Of a DNA stretch of 64,000 nucleotides, positions 36,790 through 46,160 are shown one piece after another; position 1 is the first letter of the stretch; each line of letters starts with the position of its first letter. Made by a program: the position numbers and the translations under genes. A model generated the notes under the pieces. The model was not told where the DNA came from. It saw only the letters and a list, made by a program, of their open reading frames with translations, and did not search any database. This DNA is from Paenibacillus lupini (GTDB lineage: Bacteria; Bacillota; Bacilli; Paenibacillales; Paenibacillaceae): assembly GCF_011761355.1 (NCBI RefSeq), contig NZ_JAASRW010000005.1, forward strand, positions 310,001 through 374,000, given 5' to 3'.

Positions 36790-38790
36790 ATGAAGGATTC
36801 ACTATCAGTGCCTGCTGGATGGTTCCAAGCTGATGAACAAACGCAGCTTGATGCTAATCCTACAGGAGGCTGTCGGATGACAACACCGCCAATTGGTGGT
36901 GGTATGACGCTGACACCCGGACATCTTGCTGCTGAAGCATGGGTTAATTATCATTTTGTAAATCTGGAAGTGTATCACGAATGCCATGATGTGCTGGTGT
37001 TGTTGTTCAGCTTTTACGATCAAGACAATCGTTCCATTACTTATCATGTAGGTACTCTTCCAGGTGTAAGCACAGTGATCTGCATGCCGCTTGTCCATCT
37101 TAATGGAGAGAAGCTGTTTCTTCCACGTTTTCCAGGCGTCATGCAAACGGTACTGCGAGGGGATGCGCAGATTGACCGGGAAAGGATTAGTGGATTCTCA
37201 ATTTCTACAATTCCATCAACAACAGACAGAAGTGTGGAAATCCGAAGTATATGCTTAAGCAAGATGGAACCGATACCAGATTATAAGGCTGATCCTTATA
37301 TCGATGAGCTGGGCCAATTAAGAAACAGGGATTGGCAGGGTAAAACGAAACATTCAAAAGAGCTTATGGATGATTTGCAGGCAGAGCGAAAGCAAGTGGT
37401 TGATGGTGAAGCAGATAAGTTAGACAACAGAATTAGCCGTTATGGAGGCTGGAGAGGGCTTCAGTTTGAAGCAACAGGTTATTTCCGTACAGAAAATGAT
37501 GGGAGCAACTGGTGGTTTGTTGATCCTGATGGTTTTGCATTGTTTAGTACAGGGATGGACTGCGTTGGCCCGTCCTCCTCTATGCGAGTAACCGGCATGG
37601 AACATCTGCTGCCATCGCTGCCAGATAAGGAAGGAACCTATCGGGATGCATGGTCGAAGGATGGGAAGGAGTTCAGCTTTCAAATTGCCAATCTTATTAG
37701 GGCATTTGGTGAAGAGTGGCGTCCAGCTTGGACAACGTTAACCGATTACCGGTTGAGACATTGGGGCTTCAACACGATTGGCAATTGGTCTGACCCCTCT
37801 TTTATCCGGAGCACCCAGCTTCCTTATGTATTTCCGATGTCGGATTTTCCGCAAACAGAACAGACAATCTTTCGGGATTTTCCAGATGTATTTAGTGCAG
37901 AATATGAGCAGAATGCAAAACGATTCGCTGAACAGCTGCTTCCCTTGCTGGATGATCGCCGTATGATTGGTTATTTTCTGCGCAATGAACCACATTGGGC
38001 GTTCGTAGATGGTCTTAACCTGACTGAGCAAATGTTGAAATCGCCAGTGCGATTTGCCAGCAAGGAACGATTTGCCCAGTGGCTGCGAGATAAGTATATG
38101 GATGTGGAGAAATTAAATGCAGCTTGGGGAAGTGCATACAGCAGCTTTGAGCAGCTGTTTCAATCTGAGAATAGCATAGTTGATTCTCAACCTGCGCGTA
38201 ATGCGGATTATGCCTCGTTTAACCGTTTGCTGATTCGCCGTTATGTAGAGATACCTGCAGGGCTGTGCAAGCAAATAGATCCTAACCATCTTAACTTAGG
38301 CATGCGATATGCCTGGGTAGGCAGCGATGAAGTGCTCGAAGGCTGCGAATGGTTTGACGTCTTCTCCCTTAACTGTTATCAGTTTTCTCCTGACAGGGAC
38401 CAAATTATCCAGATAAGCAGTAAACTGAACAGGCCAGTGATGATTGGCGAATTTCACTTTGGCGCAGCAGACAGCGGTATGCTGGCTTATGGGATCCGAG
38501 CAGTAGCAACGCAAGAGGAGCGTGGACATGCTTACCGATATTTTGTGGAACAGGCAGCAGCTATTCCGGAGTTGATTGGTGTTCATTATTTTCAATGGAA
38601 TGATCAGCCTGTACTTGGGCGGTTTGATGGAGAGAATTATCAGATAGGTGTAGTAGATGTATGCAACCGGCCTTATGCCCCTTTTATAAAAGGAGTTAAG
38701 CTAGCTCATGATCGGATGTATGATGTACGTACAGGATCAAACCAGCCCTATGACGTAGCACCAGTCGAGATACCTAAAACAGGCTTTTAG
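36790..38790 (+). CDS. GH-A clan glycosidase, agarase/beta-galactosidase-like
   Basis: 666 residues, no signal peptide. The first 180 residues are a carbohydrate-binding-like sheet domain. The barrel begins near WWFVDPDGFALFSTGMD (residues 240-256), a segment typical of GH50/GH42-type enzymes. The candidate acid is E400 in RNEPHWAF and the nucleophile is E554 in MIGEFHFGA. GH42, GH50 or an unclassified relative are all possible; I do not claim agarase activity. It starts 26 bases after the GH43-like gene behind GGAAAGAGGCATAGCG, and ends at a terminator. Confidence 0.75.
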   Translation: MKDSLSVPAGWFQADEQTQLDANPTGGCRMTTPPIGGGMTLTPGHLAAEAWVNYHFVNLEVYHECHDVLVLLFSFYDQDNRSITYHVGTLPGVSTVICMPLVHLNGEKLFLPRFPGVMQTVLRGDAQIDRERISGFSISTIPSTTDRSVEIRSICLSKMEPIPDYKADPYIDELGQLRNRDWQGKTKHSKELMDDLQAERKQVVDGEADKLDNRISRYGGWRGLQFEATGYFRTENDGSNWWFVDPDGFALFSTGMDCVGPSSSMRVTGMEHLLPSLPDKEGTYRDAWSKDGKEFSFQIANLIRAFGEEWRPAWTTLTDYRLRHWGFNTIGNWSDPSFIRSTQLPYVFPMSDFPQTEQTIFRDFPDVFSAEYEQNAKRFAEQLLPLLDDRRMIGYFLRNEPHWAFVDGLNLTEQMLKSPVRFASKERFAQWLRDKYMDVEKLNAAWGSAYSSFEQLFQSENSIVDSQPARNADYASFNRLLIRRYVEIPAGLCKQIDPNHLNLGMRYAWVGSDEVLEGCEWFDVFSLNCYQFSPDRDQIIQISSKLNRPVMIGEFHFGAADSGMLAYGIRAVATQEERGHAYRYFVEQAAAIPELIGVHYFQWNDQPVLGRFDGENYQIGVVDVCNRPYAPFIKGVKLAHDRMYDVRTGSNQPYDVAPVEIPKTGF

Positions 38791-38799
38791 TTCCTAATA

Positions 38800-38830
38800 G
38801 AAACCACACTTCATCATGAAGTGTGGTTTC
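38800..38830 (+). terminator. Terminator after the GH-A gene
   Basis: A stem GAAACCACACTTCAT / ATGAAGTGTGGTTTC with a minimal loop, then TTACTTTCC. Confidence 0.88.
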
Positions 38831-38838
38831 TTACTTTC

Positions 38839-38872
38839 CGTTTAAATTCGGTTTAAGTAGGCAGGTTATTAT
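38839..38872 (+). promoter_or_regulatory. Tandem GTTTAA operator and promoter of the TetX-like gene
   Basis: CGTTTAAATTCGGTTTAA (38839-38856) differs by one base from 25103-25120. Ten bases later comes TATTAT (38867-38872), a -10 box at the same spacing as in the DrrAB-like promoter. The two sites appear to be the same operator. Confidence 0.65.
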
Positions 38873-38913
38873 AGCTCTATAGCAACGACAAACTAATATA
38901 GGAGCTGATTATT

Positions 38914-40077
38914 ATGACAACAATTAACTCACAGAAAAGAATCGCCATTATCGGTGGAGGACCTGGTGGACTTACACTCGCTTTAATTTTGCAGAAGCAT
39001 GGCATTGCAGCAACGATTTATGAGCGTGGCGGTGTGGAGGGCAATGCTGAGCGTGGTGGTTCACTCGATATTCATGAGGATTCCGGACAGTTCGCATTGA
39101 AGGAAGCGGGGCTTCTTGAACAATTTCAGGCCATTGCCCGTTATGAAGGTGAGGATTTCCGGTTGTTTGATAAGTCTGGCAAGGTGTATATGGATGAAGT
39201 GGCAGAGGAGGACGGAGGAAGCGGCCGCCCAGAGATTGACCGCGGCGATCTTTGTGATCTGCTGCTGAAGGATCTGAATCCGGAAACGATCCGTTACGGC
39301 TACAAGCTGACAGAAGCGATTCCGCTGACTGACGGCAGGCATGAGCTTCATTTTGACAATGGTGAAAAAGAGATTGCCAATCTTGTTATTGGGGCGGATG
39401 GTGCTTTCTCTCGTATTCGACCACTACTAACGGATGCCAAGGCAACCTATACCGGGCTTACTATGGTAGAGCTCCATGTGGATACAAATGCACATCCGGA
39501 TCTTGCTGCCTTTAACGCGAGAGGTAAAGTCTTTGCACTGGACGATCGTAAGGGGATATTGGCTCAGTTAAACGGGGACGGCAAAATCAAAGTGTACTTA
39601 ACCTTTACGGCTGAGCAGGAATGGATCGATACTTGCGGTATTCCGTTCGAACAGCCTGTAGAAGCAAAGAATCAGCTATTAACGCATTTCGAAGATTGGG
39701 ACGACATGCTCAAAAATTATATTCGGTATGCCGATGATACGGTTCTGCCTAGACGGATCTATATGCTGCCGCTTGGTTTGCGGTGGGAACGGAAACCAGG
39801 GGTCACACTGATTGGAGATGCTGCCCATCTGATGTCTCCATTCGCAGGGGAAGGCGTGAATCTTGCTATGTTTGATGCAGCGACTTTGGCACTTGCCATA
39901 GTTGAGCACGAAGATATGGAGCAAGCTATCCAAACTTATGAAGCGAAAATGTATGATTACTCTTCACAATCCGCTCAGGGATCAGATGACAACTTGAAGC
40001 TGATGTTCTCGGATAACGCCGCAGCTAATCTTAAGGGTCTGTTTGATGATCTGCATGCTCAGTTTGCTGAGCAATGA
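38914..40077 (+). CDS. FAD-dependent monooxygenase, TetX-like
   Basis: 387 residues. The Rossmann motif is IIGGGPGGLT (12-21), the second FAD-binding motif is GDAAHLMSPFAGEGVN (starting at G301), and SLDIHEDSGQFALKEAGLL with PEIDRGDLCDLLL resemble the TetX branch of flavoprotein hydroxylases. Such enzymes hydroxylate aromatic or polyketide compounds with NADPH and O2. Whether this one accepts tetracyclines cannot be told; many relatives do not. The start follows GGAGCTGATTATT. It shares its upstream tandem repeat with the drug exporter genes at 25171, which hints at a common xenobiotic response. Confidence 0.85.
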   Translation: MTTINSQKRIAIIGGGPGGLTLALILQKHGIAATIYERGGVEGNAERGGSLDIHEDSGQFALKEAGLLEQFQAIARYEGEDFRLFDKSGKVYMDEVAEEDGGSGRPEIDRGDLCDLLLKDLNPETIRYGYKLTEAIPLTDGRHELHFDNGEKEIANLVIGADGAFSRIRPLLTDAKATYTGLTMVELHVDTNAHPDLAAFNARGKVFALDDRKGILAQLNGDGKIKVYLTFTAEQEWIDTCGIPFEQPVEAKNQLLTHFEDWDDMLKNYIRYADDTVLPRRIYMLPLGLRWERKPGVTLIGDAAHLMSPFAGEGVNLAMFDAATLALAIVEHEDMEQAIQTYEAKMYDYSSQSAQGSDDNLKLMFSDNAAANLKGLFDDLHAQFAEQ

Positions 40078-40086
40078 AGGTATTAT

Positions 40087-40130
40087 AAAAACGGTCGCGG
40101 GGACTAATCCTACACGGCCGCTTTTGCTTT
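40087..40130 (+). terminator. Terminator of the TetX-like gene
   Basis: An imperfect stem AAAACGGTCGCGGGG / CCTACACGGCCGCTTTT with a short loop and a T-rich tail. Confidence 0.7.
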
Positions 40131-40238
40131 AGTCATGGTGAGTGATTCCTATTTAAGCGATAACATCGTTTACAGTACGAGTGAGATGATTTTTTGTGGG
40201 AAATCTTCTTTTGAATCTATTTGTTTATAGGTTTATCT

Positions 40239-40381
40239 GCAAACGGAGCAATTCGAATGATTCTGTAGAAGCGCTAGCGTTCGCTTTTGCTAGGGGATTC
40301 CTACCTTATTTACTGATTCAAGGGAATCCCCTAGCAATGGCGATCGGAAGAACATTCGAATGCGCAGTTGCTGTATAACCC
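40239..40381. repeat. Palindromic interspersed element, copy A
   Basis: About 143 bp, nearly the same as 50427-50570 along most of its length. Shared blocks include CGGAGCA, TTCGAATGATTCTG, CGTTCGCTTTTG, AGGGGATTCC, GGAATCCCC, AGCAATGGCGATCGGAAG and AACATTCGAATGCGCAGTT. The two halves pair (GCTAGGGGATTCC with GGAATCCCCTAGC, extended by CG(T/A)TCGC), giving a long stem with a loop of about 20 bases. It fills the gap between the convergent TetX-like and minus-strand AraC genes. Confidence 0.85.
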
Positions 40382-40397
40382 AACTAAATATGTTTCG

Positions 40398-42704
40398 TTA
40401 CGAAGAAATATGTTTTTCTCGGTACTGCCCCGGAGTAATCCCCTCCAGCTTGCGGAACGAACGAATGAAGTTTTGCGGATTATTGTAGCAAAGACGTGCG
40501 GCAATGTCTTTGATCGAAATATCCGTCTCTCGCAGCCATTTCTTGGCCATGCTGAACCGGTAAGTCGCCAGATATTCGCTGAACGAGCTGTTTGTTTCTT
40601 TACGGAAAACACTGCTTAAGTAGTTGGCATTATAATTAAGCCTCGACGCACATTCCTCAAGCGAAAGATCAGTATCGTAATGATGATGAATCAGATCGAT
40701 AATTTTCTCCGATATATTGTGGTATTGAGCATCCTGCCGATCCCGGAAGATTTGTATCATCGGATGAATCACTCTCGTCCAGAACCACTCCTCGATTTCC
40801 GGCACCGTATTCAAATGAAGAAGATCCTCAAATAAAGAGCTTTTGCCGGGATGAATCTGATTAAGGCTAATCCCTGATTCTTGTTTCACAATCAATAAAC
40901 TATTCAATAATCGAACTAGCGGAAGATGATATTCCTGCGGCGACATCTGATCCGAGAAGACGGGTCCAAGGAAGGAACGGAGCAGCTCCTTCGATTTATC
41001 CTTATCTGCTAATTTGATTGCATCAATCAGCTCGTTCTCCAGATGGCTCGGATAGCTGATATTCAAATAATGCTTGCCTTGGTTGACGTTCTCGTACTGA
41101 ATGACGATGCCTTCCCCTAATTTGAGACGATGCTTCAGTGCGTCCAAGCCTTCTTGATAGGCGAGTGAGATATGCGCTATTGAATCGAAAGGCAAGCTGA
41201 TCCCGATGCTGACTTTCAGCTCAAGCAGTGTTTGTATTTGCTGCTGCAAATGCTCGGTTAATTCAAATAAGGCGGTCTTGAAGTCGTTTATCTCTACCGT
41301 TGCACTGCCAAATAAAGTCGCTACGGTATGATCAATCGTAACTGAGCCAAGCCTGTTGTTTGCAGGAATAAGTTCTTCAATCATATTATGAATGGCGAAT
41401 AACAGCAGTTCTGTATCGCGTTTCTCATAGCGGGTCCCATCCAGTGAATCGATCTGGAAAGTGACAACAGCCAGCGATTCCCACGCCTGAAGCTGCGTAC
41501 TGTAACCAAACCTCTCCAGCTGTTCAGTAAGATCGTTGTTTTTAACCTGACCTTGGAACGCCTTGGCTAGGAATAACGTACGAACCTGCTTAAGATGCTG
41601 CTGCAGCTCACTCTCGAGCTGGGTTTTAGATTGAAAGAGCTGTTGAATTTGCTCGCCTATTGCTTGGAATTCATTCTTACGGTTCTGACGAATCTCTGGG
41701 GTTCGAACGTCCATCTGCTTCAGCAGCATTTGAATAGGGGAATACATCCGCCTTGAACCAATCCATGCAAGCAGCATCGTAACAAGAAGCATAAATAAGC
41801 AGACAACAAGCGTGTAAATGCCAATCTTTTGCGATTCTTTCGTCAAGCTGGCAATAGAGGTGAAGGACAGATAGATCCAACCGTTGGTTGGTGATTTATA
41901 ATAAGTGACCGAGTACTTCTGATCGTTAATGAGTGACATGAATTGCCCGGATTGCTCGTTTAGTTTCTCTGTATCAGTAAATCCGGTAACTGATATGGAT
42001 TGACCAATCACAGAATGGTCGGGGTGAAGCAGGATATGATGCTTGTCGTCCAAAACCATTGTTGTATCCGATTGCTCGGGATCGTATTGCAGTAAGGTCT
42101 GCAGGCTGCAGGAAGGTATGTTAGCCATGATGAGCCCGTACGGATTACGTTCCGTGACTGGCAGTTTTTTGATCAGGCTAATGTTATATTCACACTTGGC
42201 GCTGTCTGCGCTTTCTTCGCTATAGAACCAGACGGATGGATTCATAGACCAAGCTGTATCCTCGTTGGATTGAATAAGGCTTGTTAGCTGTTCATGGTAA
42301 GCGTATTGATCAAACCGATATAGACCGGAATTTTTGATCATCCAGTTATGGCGGCTGTTGATTAGCACGACGTCCTCCAGCTTCGTATCAAAGGATTGCA
42401 TATGTAGAAGCTCATCACGCAAGTTGTCATAAAGTGTGAAATCGCTTACATTTAAAGGGCTGTTCATCGCTTTTTTTAAGACGTTGGAGTTGATGACCTG
42501 ATTTAAAGTATGGTTGACAGTTGTTAGGATTTGATCTACATTGGCATTAATTTGAACAAGTAGTTGGTATTTTCCTTTATTTACATCTTTTTGGATTTCG
42601 TTTGATGAAGTGACGTATGAAAAGATGCCGATGAATAATACGGGCAATGTGCTTAACAAGAAACCGAAGACGGTCATTTTGGTTAGGAAACTAAAAGAGC
42701 GCAT
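40398..42704 (-). CDS. Membrane-bound AraC-family regulator with extracellular sensor
   Basis: 768 residues. TM1 at about 8-30 and TM2 at about 290-312 flank a Cache-like extracellular region of some 250 residues. The cytoplasmic part has a GGDEF-unlike linker region and ends in an AraC double helix-turn-helix (about 665-768; LSLEECASRLNYNANYLSSVF and ISIKDIAARLCYNNPQNFIRSF). Unlike YesM/YesN it joins sensing and DNA binding in one protein. I chose ATG 42704, ten bases after AAGGTG; a TTG at 42707 is less likely. It is divergent from two binding-protein genes, which it probably controls. Confidence 0.88.
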   Translation of the reverse strand: MRSFSFLTKMTVFGFLLSTLPVLFIGIFSYVTSSNEIQKDVNKGKYQLLVQINANVDQILTTVNHTLNQVINSNVLKKAMNSPLNVSDFTLYDNLRDELLHMQSFDTKLEDVVLINSRHNWMIKNSGLYRFDQYAYHEQLTSLIQSNEDTAWSMNPSVWFYSEESADSAKCEYNISLIKKLPVTERNPYGLIMANIPSCSLQTLLQYDPEQSDTTMVLDDKHHILLHPDHSVIGQSISVTGFTDTEKLNEQSGQFMSLINDQKYSVTYYKSPTNGWIYLSFTSIASLTKESQKIGIYTLVVCLFMLLVTMLLAWIGSRRMYSPIQMLLKQMDVRTPEIRQNRKNEFQAIGEQIQQLFQSKTQLESELQQHLKQVRTLFLAKAFQGQVKNNDLTEQLERFGYSTQLQAWESLAVVTFQIDSLDGTRYEKRDTELLLFAIHNMIEELIPANNRLGSVTIDHTVATLFGSATVEINDFKTALFELTEHLQQQIQTLLELKVSIGISLPFDSIAHISLAYQEGLDALKHRLKLGEGIVIQYENVNQGKHYLNISYPSHLENELIDAIKLADKDKSKELLRSFLGPVFSDQMSPQEYHLPLVRLLNSLLIVKQESGISLNQIHPGKSSLFEDLLHLNTVPEIEEWFWTRVIHPMIQIFRDRQDAQYHNISEKIIDLIHHHYDTDLSLEECASRLNYNANYLSSVFRKETNSSFSEYLATYRFSMAKKWLRETDISIKDIAARLCYNNPQNFIRSFRKLEGITPGQYREKHISS

Positions 42705-42769
42705 CAATTACCAACACCTTATCCTCTTTATATGTCTATATTGTAGGTCATTTACCATCGATTGGACAA

Positions 42770-42797
42770 TAATCATTAGAGCCTAGAGTAATCATTA
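42770..42797. promoter_or_regulatory. Repeated TAATCATTA upstream of the first binding-protein gene
   Basis: TAATCATTA occurs at 42770-42778 and 42789-42797, 19 bases apart. Each is itself a palindrome. A close variant, TAATCATTT, is found at 44391 upstream of the second binding-protein gene. Two-turn spacing suits an AraC-type regulator; the gene for one lies next door. Confidence 0.45.
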
Positions 42798-42820
42798 TTG
42801 CAGATTCAGGGGGGATTTCG

Positions 42821-44326
42821 ATGTTTCTAAAGGATGTAATCAGCAGAAAGAAGCGAATCTGCGGAATTGTGATGGCAGCGATTTTCCTTAGTTCATGCAG
42901 CAATCAGACCGGATCAGAAGTATTCGAGAAGAGTCAATCACGGCCTGTCATCACGATAATGGCTCCGCTTCATTTTCCGCAGGGTCCAGATTCTTCGCTT
43001 GTTCAGCAGCTTGAAGAAATGACGGGTACCACGCTCATGATCGACTGGGTTCCCGACGAAATTTATACGGATAAAATGAATGCGGCATTAACGATGAATT
43101 CACTCAAGAAAGCGACGTTCGTCAAATATACGGATTACATATTTCTAAAGAGCGCGATCCGCTCCGGCATGTTCTGGGAGGTTGGGCCATACTTGGATGA
43201 ATACCCTAATTTGAGGCGGTTAAATGATAACATCTTAAGCCAAACAGCTGTTGACGGTAAAATATACGGCTTGTATACGGAACGTCCATCTTCTCGGCAA
43301 GGTGTTATTCTAAGGGAGGATTGGCTGGAAAATCTCCAGCTTGAAGCTCCAAAAACAGTTGACCAGCTCTATAACGTATTAAAGCAGTTTACAGTCAAAG
43401 ATCCGGACCAGAACGGAAAAGATGATACTTTTGGGTTAACGGACCGGAATGATCTTGTATTTGGGGCCTTTAAGACACTTAGTTCCTATTTTGGCACCCC
43501 TAATAACTGGATTGCTCAAGATCATCAAATTATTCCTGAGTTCGAGACAACGCAGTATAGAGATACGATGAACTTTATGAAGAAGCTGTATGATGAGAAG
43601 CTCATTAACCAGGATTTTGTCGTGACCAGTAAGGATATCCAGCGAAATATGCTCATCAGTGGAAAAGCTGGTGTTTATATCGGCAGTATGACGGATGTAC
43701 AGCGGCTATCGAATGAAGCAAAGCAGTTTAATCCTGAGGCGCGCTTTACAGTCGTAAACCGGATTGAAGGACCTGAAGGCTACAAGGTATGGTCAATTCC
43801 GAATTTCAATGGGCTGTTCCTGTTCTCGAAGAGCGCGATTAAGACGGAGAATGAGCTGAAGCAGGTTCTTAATTTTTTTGACCGAACGATGGAAGCAGAT
43901 GCCGCAAACTTGATGAAATATGGAATAGAAGGAAGGCACTATACACTGGCAGGCAAAGAAGTGCAGCTTCCCGTAAAGAATGAACAGCTTCGTATTGACG
44001 AAGTTAGTCCGTTGTATTCTCTGATGATTGCCGATTTGAGCAATCCCAATCTGATGCAGGTCGCACAGGAGGATCCGCTGCTGGCGTTAGCTGAGAAGCT
44101 GAGCGTCGATAACGAGAAGTTTATCGTTAAAGATCCAACTGTGAACCTCGAATCCGTTGCTTTTGATGAGCATAGTGAGGATTTGAACCAGATTATCAGC
44201 GATGCTACCTATCAATATATTCTTGGTCAAATGGATGAAGCAGGATTTAATCAAGAGATCGAGAAATGGCGGCGCAGCGGCGGCGAGCAGATTATTGAGG
44301 AATATACGAAATCCTATTTTGAATAG
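42821..44326 (+). CDS. Solute-binding lipoprotein without adjacent permeases
   Basis: 501 residues. Signal peptide and lipobox LSSC (Cys26). Family 1 binding protein closely related to the product of 44510: shared motifs include LDEYPNLRRL versus LSEFPNLNKL, RPSSRQGVILREDW versus RPLARQGIIYRKDW, and KAGVYIGSMTD versus KAGLYIGSMSD. It has a calcium-loop-like DPDQNGKDDTFG. The start follows GGGGGATTTCG. A strong terminator separates it from the importer operon, so it may present ligand to the neighbouring membrane-bound AraC sensor or share the importer; both are inference. Confidence 0.88.
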   Translation: MFLKDVISRKKRICGIVMAAIFLSSCSNQTGSEVFEKSQSRPVITIMAPLHFPQGPDSSLVQQLEEMTGTTLMIDWVPDEIYTDKMNAALTMNSLKKATFVKYTDYIFLKSAIRSGMFWEVGPYLDEYPNLRRLNDNILSQTAVDGKIYGLYTERPSSRQGVILREDWLENLQLEAPKTVDQLYNVLKQFTVKDPDQNGKDDTFGLTDRNDLVFGAFKTLSSYFGTPNNWIAQDHQIIPEFETTQYRDTMNFMKKLYDEKLINQDFVVTSKDIQRNMLISGKAGVYIGSMTDVQRLSNEAKQFNPEARFTVVNRIEGPEGYKVWSIPNFNGLFLFSKSAIKTENELKQVLNFFDRTMEADAANLMKYGIEGRHYTLAGKEVQLPVKNEQLRIDEVSPLYSLMIADLSNPNLMQVAQEDPLLALAEKLSVDNEKFIVKDPTVNLESVAFDEHSEDLNQIISDATYQYILGQMDEAGFNQEIEKWRRSGGEQIIEEYTKSYFE

Positions 44327-44334
44327 AAGGGTAA

Positions 44335-44370
44335 GAAATCCGCCTCGTGTTTGCGAGGCGGATTTCTTTT
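44335..44370 (+). terminator. Terminator between the two binding-protein genes
   Basis: A perfect 13 bp stem GAAATCCGCCTCG / CGAGGCGGATTTC with a six-base loop, followed by TTTT. Confidence 0.93.
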
Positions 44371-44509
44371 GTTGTCATTCGAGAGGATCATAATCATTTC
44401 TTCAGATCAGCCCAGATGAGCGGTTAAAGTGTACGAATGATTGTATCCGTAATGAATGGGTCGGAGGTATGGTTGATCTGCAGCACATCCAATATCGAGG
44501 TGGAGGCCA

Positions 44510-46075
44510 ATGAGCATGAACAAAAAGGGGTTTGCTTTTCTATTAGGTACGGTAATGAGCCTCAGCATGGTTCTTACTGCATGCAGCAGTAATAATAACA
44601 GTCCAGCGAATAACGGAGGCAATCAAGCAACACCAACCACAAGTACGGAAGCGTCACCGGAGGCATCGGAACCAGCAGCGGAGGAGCCAACAGAGATTAC
44701 GATTATGCTCCCGCTTAACGTTGCACAGACACCACCTGACACGATTAAAAATGAGATCGAGAAACTGACGAATACGAAGCTGACGTATCAATTTTTCCCG
44801 GCGGACACCTATGAAGATAAACTGAACACGACCTTGGCTACCGGTGGTCTTCCGCAAGTTACGTATTTGAAAAACCAAGCGACCTTCGTTCAAATGAAAG
44901 GTGCGATTCGTGATGGTCAGTTCTGGGAGATCGGACCTCTGTTAAGCGAATTCCCGAATCTAAACAAGCTGAAGCCTCTCATCTTGAACAATACGAAGGT
45001 AGATGGCAAGCTGTATTCGCTGTATATCGGCAGACCACTTGCCCGCCAAGGCATTATTTACCGTAAGGACTGGGCGGACTCTCTTGGACTGAAGACGCCT
45101 GAGACGGTAGATGAAGTGATCGCGATGGCCAAAGCTTTTACCGAACAGGATCCGGATGGGGACAAAAAAGCAAATACGATTGGACTCGCCGACCGGAATG
45201 ACTTGGTCTATGGTGCATTTAAGACGATTGCCTCCTGGTATGCTACGCCAAATAACTGGGGCGAAAAGGATGGAAAGCTGGAGCCAGACTTCACCTTCCC
45301 ACAATATACAGCAGCTATGGACGCGATGAAGCAAATCCGTGATGCTGGCGCTATGAACAAAGATTTTGCAGCAACATCCAAAACCGATCAAATCAGCTTG
45401 TTTACAAGCGGCAAGGCTGGCCTTTACATCGGCTCCATGTCGGATATCGATTCTTTGAATAAAGACCTGATCAAAAACGTACCAACAGCAGTTGTGGATA
45501 CATTAGCTCTTATTAAAGGGCCAAACGGAGAGCAAGCTACTTGGGCGATTCCAGGCTACAACAACGTTGTCTTGTTCCCGAAATCAGCAATTAAAGATGA
45601 AGAGGCATTAAAGAAAGTACTGGCATTCTATGACAAATTAATGACGCCTGAAGTCGCTAACACCATGTTCTGGGGAATTGAAGGAACGCATTATACCGTT
45701 GAAGAAGGCAAGGCAAAGGTGACAGAGGATGGCGATCTGATTGAACGTGAGGTTAAAGGGTTCAAAGATAGTCTGATAGGTGAAGCAGAGACGAATGGCA
45801 TGTATGAAGGGTTCTATACATTGCCAGGACGTATTAACGCAGAAGCATTTACGAAAGAGAATGAGAAAATTGCCATCATGGATCCTACAGCAGCACTTGA
45901 TTCCCCGACATATACAGAAAAAGGGGTAGAGCTGCAAACTCTCATTACTGATGCGACTTACAAGTATATTTACGGTGAAATCGATAAAGTCGGCTTTGAT
46001 AAAGCGGTCGAAGAGTGGAAAAAACGCGGCGGCGACAAAATTATTGAAGAGTTTAATGCGGTGTACAAAAAATAA
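44510..46075 (+). CDS. Extracellular solute-binding lipoprotein of the 44510-48012 importer
   Basis: 521 residues. Lipobox LTAC (Cys25) and an Asn/Thr/Glu-rich linker precede the family 1 binding-protein fold. Residues DPDGDKKANTIG form a calcium-loop-like insertion. Either ATG 44510 (after GAGGTGG) or ATG 44516 (nine bases after GGAGG) could be the start. It is the first gene of an operon with two permeases, preceded by a TAATCATTT variant of the motif found at 42770. It is a tandem paralogue of the 42821 product. Confidence 0.92.
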   Translation: MSMNKKGFAFLLGTVMSLSMVLTACSSNNNSPANNGGNQATPTTSTEASPEASEPAAEEPTEITIMLPLNVAQTPPDTIKNEIEKLTNTKLTYQFFPADTYEDKLNTTLATGGLPQVTYLKNQATFVQMKGAIRDGQFWEIGPLLSEFPNLNKLKPLILNNTKVDGKLYSLYIGRPLARQGIIYRKDWADSLGLKTPETVDEVIAMAKAFTEQDPDGDKKANTIGLADRNDLVYGAFKTIASWYATPNNWGEKDGKLEPDFTFPQYTAAMDAMKQIRDAGAMNKDFAATSKTDQISLFTSGKAGLYIGSMSDIDSLNKDLIKNVPTAVVDTLALIKGPNGEQATWAIPGYNNVVLFPKSAIKDEEALKKVLAFYDKLMTPEVANTMFWGIEGTHYTVEEGKAKVTEDGDLIEREVKGFKDSLIGEAETNGMYEGFYTLPGRINAEAFTKENEKIAIMDPTAALDSPTYTEKGVELQTLITDATYKYIYGEIDKVGFDKAVEEWKKRGGDKIIEEFNAVYKK

Positions 46076-46096
46076 TTCATTCCAAGCAGGGAAAGC

Positions 46097-46131
46097 CGAA
46101 GAGGCTGGCTGATCCGTCAACCGCCTCTTCG
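46097..46131 (+). other. Intercistronic hairpin between binding-protein and permease genes
   Basis: A perfect nine bp stem CGAAGAGGC / GCCTCTTCG with a 17-base loop, starting 22 bases after the stop codon. No T run follows. Confidence 0.7.
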
Positions 46132-46160
46132 ATCTACACATGAAGAGAGGAAGAAGCAGG

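Noticed and set aside
40331..40612. A 93-codon minus-strand frame reading through the repeat element and the AraC 3' end
   Set aside because: The frame NCAFECSSDRHC comes from the repeat itself and recurs at 50399-50599 in the other copy, so it is a by-product of the repeat rather than a gene.
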